Below, one piece after another: positions 7,408 to 14,851 of a stretch of DNA of 33,000 nt (position 1 is its first letter; each line of letters begins with the position of its first letter). Below the pieces are notes generated by a model that saw only the letters and a program-made list of their open reading frames with translations, made no database searches and was not told where the DNA came from. The stretch is from positions 1 to 33,000 of the forward strand of contig JAFSCD010000005.1 in the NCBI GenBank assembly GCA_017436955.1, in the 5' to 3' direction. This DNA comes from Oscillospiraceae bacterium (GTDB lineage Bacteria > Bacillota > Clostridia > Oscillospirales > Oscillospiraceae). A program made the position numbers and the translations under genes.

Positions 7408-9080
7408 AACCGCAAGATTGGAACGAAGGTCTGAACCATCTGGATCAGGACCTTGTGGAAGAATATATCGAACTGAAAGATAAGAAAAGAAAGCCCAAAA
7501 GACCCTTTTGGATGGCGACCGTGGCGGCAGCGCTGGTGGTGACCATCGGGTTGGGAATGCTGGCAGGAAACGGCATATTGCCCTCCAACCCGCCCAGCCT
7601 GGAGACGCTTCCGGCAACAGAGCCGTCAACCCCCACAACCGCCGCACCCACGCAACCCGTCGTGACCAATCCGGCTACGATTGCGCCCACAAGACCTGTT
7701 GTGACCAATCCGGCTACGATTGCGCCCACGCAACCCGTCGTGACCAATCCGGCTACGTTTGCGCCTACGCAACCCGTCGTGACCAATCCGCCGACTACAC
7801 CGCCCCAGGAGCCGGTGATCGTACCGCTGAACAACCTGGTGTATGAGCCGGTGTATCCGCAGATGATGAAATATCCCAGCGCAAAGGACTACAACACCAA
7901 TTCCGTTGGCTTTTACAAAGCAGTGGAAGTATGGAAACAAGACCGCCGGAATCAGTATCTGCAGCCCGATGGCTACGCAGACAGCCTGACGGATTATTTT
8001 CAAAAAAGCACCCAGCAATTCCTGCAGGGCGACGGCAATCAGGTCTATTCGCCGCTGAACGTATATATGGCGATGGCGATGGTGGCGGAAACCGCAGATG
8101 GTAATTCCCGGCAGCAGATTTTGGATCTGTTTGGATTGGAGACCATCGAGCAGCTTCGGGAGCAGGTAAACAACCTTTGGAACGCCCATTATTGCGATGA
8201 TGGCGTCACTTCTACGCTGCTTGCCAACTCGCTGTGGTTGGATGATTCCTATTCCTACAATCAGGAAACGGCGCAGCTTTTGGCGAATCGGTATTACGCC
8301 TCCACCTTCAACGGTGATCTGGGTACAGATGCGATGAACCAGCAGCTGCGAAGCTGGCTGAATGAGAACACCGGCGGCATGCTGACCGAGCAGGCGAATA
8401 ATATTTCTTTGCCCAAAAATACCGTGTTTTCCCTGGCATCCTCCGTCTATTTCACCGCCTCCTGGGACAGCAAATTCGGCGAGAAGAATACAAAGGATGC
8501 GCTGTTCCATGCTGCGGATGCGGACAGAAAAGTTCCGTTTATGAACAAAAAACTGATGAATTATACCTATTTTTGGGGTGAAAATTTCGGCGCTGTGGAG
8601 CTGGCGCTGACCGGCAACAACAGTATGTGGCTGATCCTGCCGGATGAAGGCTATACTGTTGCAGATGTTCTGGCAAGCGACGAGTATCTGCAAATGACCC
8701 TGAATTCTGAAGCCTGGGAAAATCAGAAGAAGCTGGATATCAACCTGAGCGTTCCCAAATTTGATGTTGTGGAGCAGCAGGATCTGGTTTCCGGGCTGAA
8801 AGCCATGGGTGTGACGGATGTGTTTGATTCGAGCACTGCGGACTTTGATATTGTGACAGACGAAACGCCCGTGTGGGTGGACGAGATCAACCACGCTGCC
8901 CGGGTAGTCATTGACGAGGATGGCTGCAAGGGCGCAGCCTTTACGGTTATAGTATATGCCGGTATGGCACCTCCGCCGGATGTGGACGAGATCGACTTTG
9001 TTCTGGACAGACCCTTCGCGTTTATCGTCAGCAGCCAGGATAATCTGCCCCTCTTTGCCGGTGTCGTGAACGAGCCGTAA
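7404..9080 (+). CDS. Membrane-anchored serpin with anti-sigma-like N-terminus
   Basis: 558 residues. Residues 1-34 are a charged cytoplasmic segment (GLNHLDQDLVEEYIEL) like the short tails of partner proteins encoded next to clostridial ECF sigma factors. Residues about 35-55 are one membrane helix. Residues 60-145 are a Pro/Thr stalk with four 13-residue repeats. About 190-558 is a complete serpin: QVYSPLNVYMAMAMVAE, SLASSVYFTASWDSKF and a C-terminal DRPFAFIV...PLFAGVVN. The reactive loop is near 503-525, with hinge DEDGCKGAAFT. Counting from the hinge Gly as in alpha-1-antitrypsin puts Met521-Ala522 at the scissile bond. Serpins trap serine or cysteine proteases; this one should face outside. 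It overlaps the sigma gene by 4 bp. Whether it inhibits proteases, controls the sigma factor or both is inference. Confidence 0.9.
   Translation: MKPQDWNEGLNHLDQDLVEEYIELKDKKRKPKRPFWMATVAAALVVTIGLGMLAGNGILPSNPPSLETLPATEPSTPTTAAPTQPVVTNPATIAPTRPVVTNPATIAPTQPVVTNPATFAPTQPVVTNPPTTPPQEPVIVPLNNLVYEPVYPQMMKYPSAKDYNTNSVGFYKAVEVWKQDRRNQYLQPDGYADSLTDYFQKSTQQFLQGDGNQVYSPLNVYMAMAMVAETADGNSRQQILDLFGLETIEQLREQVNNLWNAHYCDDGVTSTLLANSLWLDDSYSYNQETAQLLANRYYASTFNGDLGTDAMNQQLRSWLNENTGGMLTEQANNISLPKNTVFSLASSVYFTASWDSKFGEKNTKDALFHAADADRKVPFMNKKLMNYTYFWGENFGAVELALTGNNSMWLILPDEGYTVADVLASDEYLQMTLNSEAWENQKKLDINLSVPKFDVVEQQDLVSGLKAMGVTDVFDSSTADFDIVTDETPVWVDEINHAARVVIDEDGCKGAAFTVIVYAGMAPPPDVDEIDFVLDRPFAFIVSSQDNLPLFAGVVNEP
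7644..7799 (+). repeat. Four 39-bp in-frame repeats in the serpin stalk
   Basis: Units start at 7644, 7683, 7722 and 7761. Each encodes about APTQPVVTNPATI (13 residues), the last one diverging at its end. The repeats lie between the membrane helix and the serpin, so copy-number change would alter stalk length without a frameshift. Confidence 0.92.
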
Positions 9081-9107
9081 GCAGCATACTGAATAATGTA
9101 TATTTTA

Positions 9108-9143
9108 GTCCCGGATTTCAAAAAGAAATCCGGGACGATTTTT
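9108..9143 (+). terminator. Terminator of the sigma-serpin operon
   Basis: A perfect 12-bp stem, GTCCCGGATTTC (9108-9119) with its complement (9125-9136), loop of A's, then GATTTTTT. It lies 28 bp after the serpin stop and also separates it from the convergent glycosyltransferase remnant. Confidence 0.9.
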
Positions 9144-9152
9144 TGTTGAATT

Positions 9153-9503
9153 TTACCATTTTACGAAAAAACTTTTCTGGGAAATTGGTGCGAAATTGTT
9201 AAAAACTTGTTGCGACGCATAAAACGACGCATTGGGCGTTGAATACTGCACAAGGTCGAATTTCTCCTTGCGGAAAATATCGATCATCCGCAGCATCGCC
9301 TTGATGCCGCCAATATTTACACCGCGCTCCATAGACACCGGAATATAGCGCACGCCTTCCGGCAGCTGATCCTGCAATCTGGGGTCCTCATGGCAGATCA
9401 CCGTGATCTCCCAATCCGTATGCTCCCTGATATACCGGATGGTGGGAAGCACAAACGCCCGGATCGTCAATGGTACGGTTGTAACGAAACAAATCTTCTT
9501 CAT
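9153..9503 (-). pseudogene. GT4-type glycosyltransferase, N-terminal fragment
   Basis: 116 residues from ATG 9503, with GAGG 8 nt upstream. It starts MKKICFVTTVPLTIRAF and continues through HEDPRLQDQLPEGVRYIPV and KFDLVQYSTPNASFYAS, the N-terminal half-domain of a GT-B (family 4) glycosyltransferase. After that the sequence loses family character and ends at 9153. Normal members are about 370-400 residues, and the donor-binding C-terminal domain is missing, so it should be inactive. The start is 3 bp after the stop of the upstream truncated GT2, a former operon partner. Confidence 0.75.
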
Positions 9504-9506
9504 TCT

Positions 9507-10136
9507 CTATTCCTCGCAGATGAAAATACAGAAATTGCGGGGGTAAAAATCAGCTTTTCGAGCCGATCGCATAGTGGTCCTAGTTTGACACTTTATTATA
9601 CCATTTCCTACGATCTTATCTTCGTCGGTATATCCGCCGATCTCTTCCATCACCGCCCGGCGCACCATACAAGGCGCGTGGCAAAAGGGCGTGCCGTGCA
9701 TAAAATCAAATTTGTCGGGATAGGGAACCGCTTTTCCCCTGCCCCACTGTCCTGCCTCATCAAAGTAGACCATAGCCGTACTTACCACAGCAATATCCGG
9801 GTTGCTCCGCAGCGCTTCGATCTCTTTTTCAAATCTTTCCGGCACGGAAATATCATCTCCGTCCATCCGGGCGACGAATTCGCCGGAGGCCTTTGCCAGG
9901 CAGCGGTTCAGCGTATGGTTCAGCCCCATATTCTTTTCATTTTTCAGCAGGATGATCTTCTCCGGGAACTGCTGGCGATAGCTTTCCGCAACGGCATAAG
10001 TGCCGTCTTTGGAGCCGTCATCGCACAAGATCAGCTCCCAGTTGGTATAGGTCTGATCAAATATGGATTCAATCGCCTCCGGCAGCGTGCCGGCGCAATT
10101 GTAAATGCCCATCAGGACAGAAATCTTGCTTTCCAT
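9507..10136 (-). pseudogene. GT2 glycosyltransferase, C-terminally truncated
   Basis: 209 residues from ATG 10136 (AGAGGG 5 nt upstream). Residues 1-170 are a normal GT-A domain: ISVLMGIYNCAGTLPEAIES, LCDDGSKDGT, FVARMDGDD (the metal-binding DxD) and HAPCMVRRAVMEEIGGY. After GGYTDEDKIVGN, where the conserved ED.W acid/base segment should follow, it becomes an unrelated tail. An internal deletion or frameshift near 9590-9612 is likely. Full-length relatives run to about 270-330 residues. Loss of the catalytic-base segment suggests it is inactive. Confidence 0.75.
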
Positions 10137-10146
10137 CGCAACCCTC

Positions 10147-10575
10147 TTACAAGCAATTCATCAGCCGTTTCCGGTCTTCCAGGATGTATTCCTCCAGCTT
10201 GGTCTGCTCAAATTTCTCCAGCGCAAACCGATGGGCTTTTCCGGCAAACCGGGCACGCATATCCGCATCCTCCTGTATCAGCCGCATAGCCTCGTACAGA
10301 GAATCCACATCCTCCGGCTTCGTGACGATGCCCGTTTCATTGGGAAGCATCGCATCGGTAGGACCGGGAATATCGGTAACGATCACGGGAACGCTCATCG
10401 CCTCCGCTTCCACAACGGCGCTGCCAAAACCTTCCCGATGGCTGGGCAGAATGTACACGTCCATAGCAGACAGGTACCGCTCCACCGCATCGGTATAGCC
10501 GCAGAACACAACGCGTGGCTCCTTTTGCGCCCAATCCAGAAGCGCAGGATCCAAAGTTTCGGTTCTTTCCAGATC
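10147..10575 (-). pseudogene. GT4 glycosyltransferase, C-terminal fragment
   Basis: About 141 residues remain, ending at the TAA at 10147. They contain the nucleotide-sugar binding half of a GT-B fold: DVYILPSHREGFGSAVVEAE with the E-x7-E motif, then MSVPVIVTDIPGPTDAM. Family resemblance stops near LERTETLDP at about 10570, where the opposite-strand glycerophosphotransferase begins. The N-terminal acceptor domain and start codon are gone. The frame stays open farther right, but that part is antisense to the next gene. The stop is 10 bp before the start of the truncated GT2, so they once shared an operon. Confidence 0.75.
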
Positions 10576-11577
10576 CCGTACATTGCACTGTATCTGGCGG
10601 AGCATTTTCCCGGAAAGTATGACATCGTTTGGGTGCTGGAAAGGGAAAGACCGATCCCTGCGGACCTGCCTGCCGGGATCCGCATCGTGCGGTATTTCTC
10701 TATGGCGTATCTGAAGGAGATTGCTACGGCAAAGGTCGTGGTATGTAACCACCGCACCGGCGATTATCATTTCTTCCGCAAGCGCAGGGGACAGCTTTAC
10801 ATCCAGACCTGGCACAGTTCTCTGCGGCTGAAAAAGATCGAGGGCGATGTGCCGCAGCTGCCGGAAAGCTATATTGCCGCTGCAAGGCAGGACTCGCAAA
10901 AGATCGATCTGCTGCTGTCCGGCTGCCGGTTCAGTACGGATATCTTCCGCCGGGCGTTTTGGTACGACGGGGAGATCCTGGAAAAGGGAACGCCCCGATG
11001 CGATGGCTTTTTTGGTGACAATGCGGCGGTTAAGGAAAAGGTCTACGCCTATTTCGGCATTCCGAAGGACAAAAAAATGGCGCTGTATGCGCCTACCTTC
11101 CGGGACGACAAAGCGGCATCCTTGTACGGCTTCCAGTCGGAAAAGCTGCAGGAGAGTCTGGGGCAGGATTGGGTCGTTGGTTGCCGTTTGCATCCCAATC
11201 TGAATGCGGAAATTCCCGAGGGCACTGCCATTCCCATGAGCAAATATCCCGATATGCAGGAGCTTTTGAGAGCCTGCGATCTGCTGATCACCGATTATTC
11301 GTCCTCTATGTTCGATATGGCGGTGGCCGGCAAAAAATGCGCGCTGTATGTACCGGACCTGGAGAAATATATGTCCGGCGAGCGGGGACTGTATTTTGAC
11401 TTGACGGAGCTGCCGTTCCCCAAGGCCGGGGATATGGCTGCGCTGTGCGAAGCGGTAACGGATTTTGCCGGGTATGATGACCGCTGCGCGGAATTTTTGA
11501 AAAAGATCGGCAATTATGAGCAGGGAACCGCTGCCCGTGAAGTTGCCCAATGGATCGAAAAGGTGTGTCAGAAATGA
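10573..11577 (+). pseudogene. CDP-glycerol glycerophosphotransferase (TagB/TagF-like), 5'-truncated
   Basis: 334 residues of family sequence: HFPGKYDIVWVLERERP near the start, then the core IQTWHSSLRLKKIEGD, MALYAPTFRDD, VVGCRLHPN and DLLITDYSSSMFDMAVAGK. The conserved HxxxxxK and DYSS motifs are present, so the catalytic body looks sound. These enzymes move glycerol-phosphate from CDP-glycerol onto teichoic-acid-like polymers. The first 20-50 residues, a normal ATG and the ribosome site are missing, because the gene starts at the junction with the opposite-strand GT4 fragment. Weak in-frame starts exist (TTG 10525, GTG 10687, ATG 10702). It may be expressed as a shortened protein, but loss of function is likelier. 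The end overlaps the next gene by ATGA. Confidence 0.7.
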
Positions 11578-12593
11578 TCAAGGTAAGCATTATTGTTCCG
11601 GTACACAACTCGGAAAAATATTTGCATAAGTGCGTGGATTCCCTGACAGCGCAAACGCTGGAAGAAATCGAGATCATTCTGGTGGACGATGCTTCCGCGG
11701 ATGCCAGCCGGGAGCTGATGGCGGATTATGCCGACCGTTATCCTAAAAAGATCCGCTGCCTGTATCTGGACGAGAACATCCGGCAGGGTGGCGCGCGAAA
11801 CCGGGGTATGGACATCGCCCGGGGCGAATACATCGCCTTCGTGGATTCGGATGATTTTGCAGAGCCGGATATGTGCCGGACGCTGTATGAAGCTGCAGCC
11901 GGTGCGGATATGTGCGGCGCGGATTACTGGATCGACCGGGACGGAGCATTGGAAGATGTACGGCTCAATTACGGCGAAGGGAAGGAAATGACACCGGAAA
12001 AGAAGGCGGCATTTCTTTCCGGCTGTGGCTATTTCTGGAGCCGGATCTACCGCCGGGATCTCTTGGAAAAGTATCACCTGCGCTTTCCGGAAAATGTATA
12101 TTACGAGGATGCTTGGTTTAACTTTATGACGGCGCTGTACGCCCAAAGCTGCGTAAAAGCAGCAGGGCAGTATTACCATTACTATCAAAGTCCCGATTCT
12201 ACCGTGCGAAAAAACGGCACCCATCAGTATGAGCGCATCGCCATCCCCAGCCTGATCATCGGCGATTGCAGAGCCAGGGGTATATACATTATAAATAAGG
12301 ATCTCGTTGACTATAAGTACATCAATATGCAGATGAGCAATATCCGCTATATCTGCCTGGAGCGGTTTGACAAGCCGGATAAAAGCCAGCTCCGCAGGAT
12401 CGCGGACGCAATCAGGGCGGAGTGCCCCGACTTTTCCAAATGCAAATACTATAAGAACGCCGATTGGGTGCTGCGTGTCTATCTGCGGCTGAATCTGCTT
12501 TCGCCCACACTTGCTGTATGGGGCAGGAAGCTGGACAGCCTGATCCAACTGGCGGCAATTATGAGAAAGAAACTGAGAGGAAGAAAAGTATGA
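11574..12593 (+). CDS. GT2 family glycosyltransferase
   Basis: 339 residues starting MIKVSIIVPVHNSEKYLHKC. A GT-A domain fills residues 1-about 210: IEIILVDDASADASRE, QGGARNRGMDIARGEYIAFV and the DxD region VDSDDFAEPD. The acceptor side has YYEDAWFNF and a YYHYYQSPDSTVRKN stretch common in EpsJ-like enzymes. It probably adds one sugar to a cell-surface glycan on the cytoplasmic face. It overlaps both neighbours by ATGA (11574-11577 and 12590-12593), so it is coupled to the glycerophosphotransferase and tagD. The gene is intact, but its operon has lost the 5' end. Donor and acceptor are unknown. Confidence 0.88.
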   Translation: MIKVSIIVPVHNSEKYLHKCVDSLTAQTLEEIEIILVDDASADASRELMADYADRYPKKIRCLYLDENIRQGGARNRGMDIARGEYIAFVDSDDFAEPDMCRTLYEAAAGADMCGADYWIDRDGALEDVRLNYGEGKEMTPEKKAAFLSGCGYFWSRIYRRDLLEKYHLRFPENVYYEDAWFNFMTALYAQSCVKAAGQYYHYYQSPDSTVRKNGTHQYERIAIPSLIIGDCRARGIYIINKDLVDYKYINMQMSNIRYICLERFDKPDKSQLRRIADAIRAECPDFSKCKYYKNADWVLRVYLRLNLLSPTLAVWGRKLDSLIQLAAIMRKKLRGRKV

Positions 12594-13009
12594 TCATTGG
12601 CTATACCACCGGTGTATTTGATCTGTTTCATATTGGACACCTGAATATTCTGCGCCGGGCCAAGGAGCAGTGTGACTACCTGATCGTTGGCGTCAGCACC
12701 GACGAGCTGGTGGAGCAGTACAAAAATAAGCGCCCCATCATCAGCTTTGAAGAGCGCTGTGAGATCGTTAAGGCCATCCGCTATGTGGATGAGGTAGTAC
12801 CCCAGACAGACCGGGAAAAATTTGCCGCCTGGGAGAGACTGAAGTTCCACAAGATGTTTGTGGGCGACGACTGGAAAGGCTCTGCCCTGTTCACACAGCT
12901 GGAGGAGCAGTTCAAGCCCCACGGCGTTGAGATCGTATATTTTCCCTACACCAAGGGGACATCTTCCACATTCTTAAAAGAAACGCTGCGAAAATTCAAT
13001 GGGAAATAA
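12590..13009 (+). CDS. tagD: Glycerol-3-phosphate cytidylyltransferase
   Basis: 139 residues starting MIIGYTTGVFDLFHIGHLN, with the nucleotidyltransferase HxGH motif at His14-His17. KRPIISFEERCEIVKAIRYV and the C-terminal YFPYTKGTSSTFLKE (in place of the usual RTxGISTT) match the TagD/GCT family, whose usual length is about 130 residues. The enzyme makes CDP-glycerol from CTP and glycerol-3-phosphate in the cytoplasm. That product is the donor for the glycerophosphotransferase two genes upstream, and possibly for the LicD-family enzyme at 20538. The start overlaps the GT2 stop by ATGA, and a strong terminator follows at once. The exact CDP-alcohol made (glycerol or another) is not certain. 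Confidence 0.88.
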   Translation: MIIGYTTGVFDLFHIGHLNILRRAKEQCDYLIVGVSTDELVEQYKNKRPIISFEERCEIVKAIRYVDEVVPQTDREKFAAWERLKFHKMFVGDDWKGSALFTQLEEQFKPHGVEIVYFPYTKGTSSTFLKETLRKFNGK

Positions 13010-13038
13010 AAAAGAAGCGCCGATGGCGCTTCTTTTTT
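13008..13038. terminator. Bidirectional terminator between tagD and the capsule operon
   Basis: A perfect 14-bp stem (13008-13021 with 13025-13038), loop GAT, with A6 and T6 tracts at its two ends. It overlaps the stop codons of both convergent genes and can end transcription from either side. Confidence 0.93.
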
Positions 13039-14233
13039 ATTCGACGATCTCAAAGAATGTATCCGGGTGAGAGGGGTCAAACTGCTCGTTTGCCCACATT
13101 ACGGTCACCAGATTCTCTGTATCGGACAGATTGATGATGTTGTGCGTGTAGCCGGGCAGCATATGGACGGCTACGATCTTCTCGCCGCTTACTTCAAAAT
13201 TCAGCACTTCATCCGTGCCGATCTTACGCTGCTGGATCAGACCGTGACCGGAAACGACAATGAAAAATTCCCACTTGGTATGGTGCCAGTGCTGACCCTT
13301 GGTGATGCCGGGCTTGGAGATGTTGATGCTGAACTGACCGCATTTTTCGGTTTTCAGCAGCTCGGTAAAGCTGCCCCGGGCATCCACATTCATTTTCAGG
13401 GGGAAGCTGACCTTCTCCTTGGGCAGATAGCTTAAGTAAGTTGCGTACAGCTTTTTGGCGAAGCTGCCGGCAGGGATCTCGGGCATTACCAGCGTATTGG
13501 GCTGTGTTTTGAAGCTGTCCAGCAGATCCACGATCTCGCCCAGAGTTACCTTGTGGGTAATGGGAGCGGCGCAGTATCTGCCGCTGTCACACAGCACGGT
13601 ATCAATGCCGTCAAATTCGCAGCGATGCTCCTTACCCTCCAGTGCGTCCAGCATTTCTTCCACCAGATCGTCAATGTACAGCAGCTCCAGCCGGATGCTG
13701 CGATCGGTGACGGTGATGGGCAGGTCGTTGGCGGTGTTGTTGCAGAAGGTGGCAACGGCGCTGTTATAATTGGGTCTGCACCACTTGCCGAACAGATTGG
13801 GGAAACGGTACACCAGCACCTTGGCACCGGTCTCGGCGCCGTAGGCGAACATCAGCTCCTCACCGGCCTTTTTGCTTCTGCCGTAGTCGCTGTCATAGCG
13901 ACCGATGCAGGTGGCCTGAATGGAGGAGGAGATCATAACGGGGCAGGCGTTGCTGTGCTTTTTCAGCGCATCCAGCAGCGTGGAGGCAAAGCCGAAATTG
14001 CCCTGCATAAACTCCTCGGGATTCTGGGGACGGTTTACGCCGGCAAGATTGAATACGAAATCCGCCTTTGCGCAGTATTCGTCCAAAAGCGCGGGATCGG
14101 TGTCCAGATCGTACTCGTAAATTTCATCAATGGTCAGGGTGCGGGTGCGGTTTTTGCCGTCACGGATGGTTTTCAGGGTCTCAACCAGATTCCGTCCCAC
14201 AAAGCCCTTGGCGCCTGTAATGAGAATGTTCAT
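13037..14233 (-). CDS. capF: UDP-2-acetamido-2,6-dideoxy-L-talose-forming reductase (CapF/FnlB)
   Basis: 398 residues. The N-terminal SDR domain has GAKGFVGRN (residues 7-15), VFNLAGVNRP and YGRSKKAGEE with the Tyr-Lys pair. The C-terminal cupin (about 280-398) has GQHWHHTKWEFFIVVSG, whose histidines bind metal. This two-domain form and length are diagnostic of CapF/FnlB/WbjC. It acts after FnlA, reducing the 4-keto sugar to UDP-L-PneNAc on the route to UDP-L-FucNAc. The start overlaps the uridine kinase stop (ATGA at 14233-14230). It is the last gene of the capsule operon, followed by the 13008-13038 terminator. The 2-epimerase (FnlC/CapG) is not in the window. Confidence 0.92.
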   Translation of the reverse strand: MNILITGAKGFVGRNLVETLKTIRDGKNRTRTLTIDEIYEYDLDTDPALLDEYCAKADFVFNLAGVNRPQNPEEFMQGNFGFASTLLDALKKHSNACPVMISSSIQATCIGRYDSDYGRSKKAGEELMFAYGAETGAKVLVYRFPNLFGKWCRPNYNSAVATFCNNTANDLPITVTDRSIRLELLYIDDLVEEMLDALEGKEHRCEFDGIDTVLCDSGRYCAAPITHKVTLGEIVDLLDSFKTQPNTLVMPEIPAGSFAKKLYATYLSYLPKEKVSFPLKMNVDARGSFTELLKTEKCGQFSINISKPGITKGQHWHHTKWEFFIVVSGHGLIQQRKIGTDEVLNFEVSGEKIVAVHMLPGYTHNIINLSDTENLVTVMWANEQFDPSHPDTFFEIVE

Positions 14234-14850
14234 ACTGCTTCTCCTAAAAGCTGTTGGATTTTATTTTTTACCAGATCGAAGGCGGTGTCGTTCATACCGC
14301 CGTTGATGATGATATCCGCGTAAGCCTTGGTTGGCTCAACGAAGGCGTTGTGCATAGGCTTCACCGTGGCAAGATATTGGCTGATGATGCCGTCCAGATC
14401 TCTGCCGCGCTCCACCATGTCCCGACGCACACGGCGCAAAATGCGCTCATCCGCATCGGTCTCCACATAAATGCGCATATCCATCAGCTCCCGAAGCTGG
14501 GGCTCCACAAAGATCAGAATACCGTCAATGAGGATCACGGGCTTGGCGGCGATCTGCAGGATCTGCTGGCTGCGGTCGTGGGTGGTAAAGTCATACACGG
14601 GGCAGGCGATGTCCTTGCCGGCCTTCAGTTCCTGGATCTGCCGGATCATCAGGTCAAATTCAAAGGCCTCGGGAGAATCGTAATTCTGGAGTCTGCGCTC
14701 CTCCAGGGGCATATCGTGCCGGGCAAGGTAATAGTTATCGCAGCTGACCAGGGCAATATCATCGGGAAACTGCTCTTTCAGCCGCTTGGCAAAGGTAGAT
14801 TTGCCGGAGCCGCTGCCGCCGGCAATTCCGATCACAAATGCGTCTGCCAT
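14230..14850 (-). CDS. udk: Uridine kinase
   Basis: 206 residues starting MADAFVIGIAGGSGSGKSTF, a P-loop with Lys17. CDNYYLARHDMPLEER and NYDSPEAFEFDL are the substrate-lid signatures of uridine/cytidine kinase, and RRVRRDMVERGRD is the LID region. The length matches Udk. It phosphorylates uridine or cytidine to UMP or CMP. It lies between fnlA and fnlB, 1 bp after the fnlA stop and overlapping the capF start by ATGA, so it is co-translated with UDP-sugar enzymes. It may feed the UTP/CTP pool for nucleotide sugars. A longer in-frame start near 14931 would run into fnlA and is rejected. Confidence 0.9.
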   Translation of the reverse strand: MADAFVIGIAGGSGSGKSTFAKRLKEQFPDDIALVSCDNYYLARHDMPLEERRLQNYDSPEAFEFDLMIRQIQELKAGKDIACPVYDFTTHDRSQQILQIAAKPVILIDGILIFVEPQLRELMDMRIYVETDADERILRRVRRDMVERGRDLDGIISQYLATVKPMHNAFVEPTKAYADIIINGGMNDTAFDLVKNKIQQLLGEAV

Positions 14851-14851
14851 A

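Noticed and set aside
7644-7799. Regular 39-bp repeats considered as a CRISPR array
   Set aside because: The units are contiguous with no spacers and code in frame for a Pro/Thr stalk.
9151-9613. Similar TCGTA/AAATGGTA-like words near both 3' truncation points (about 9155-9165 and 9597-9612)
   Set aside because: The match is short and imperfect, and one copy lies about 60 bp past the real break, so a shared recombination site is not supported.
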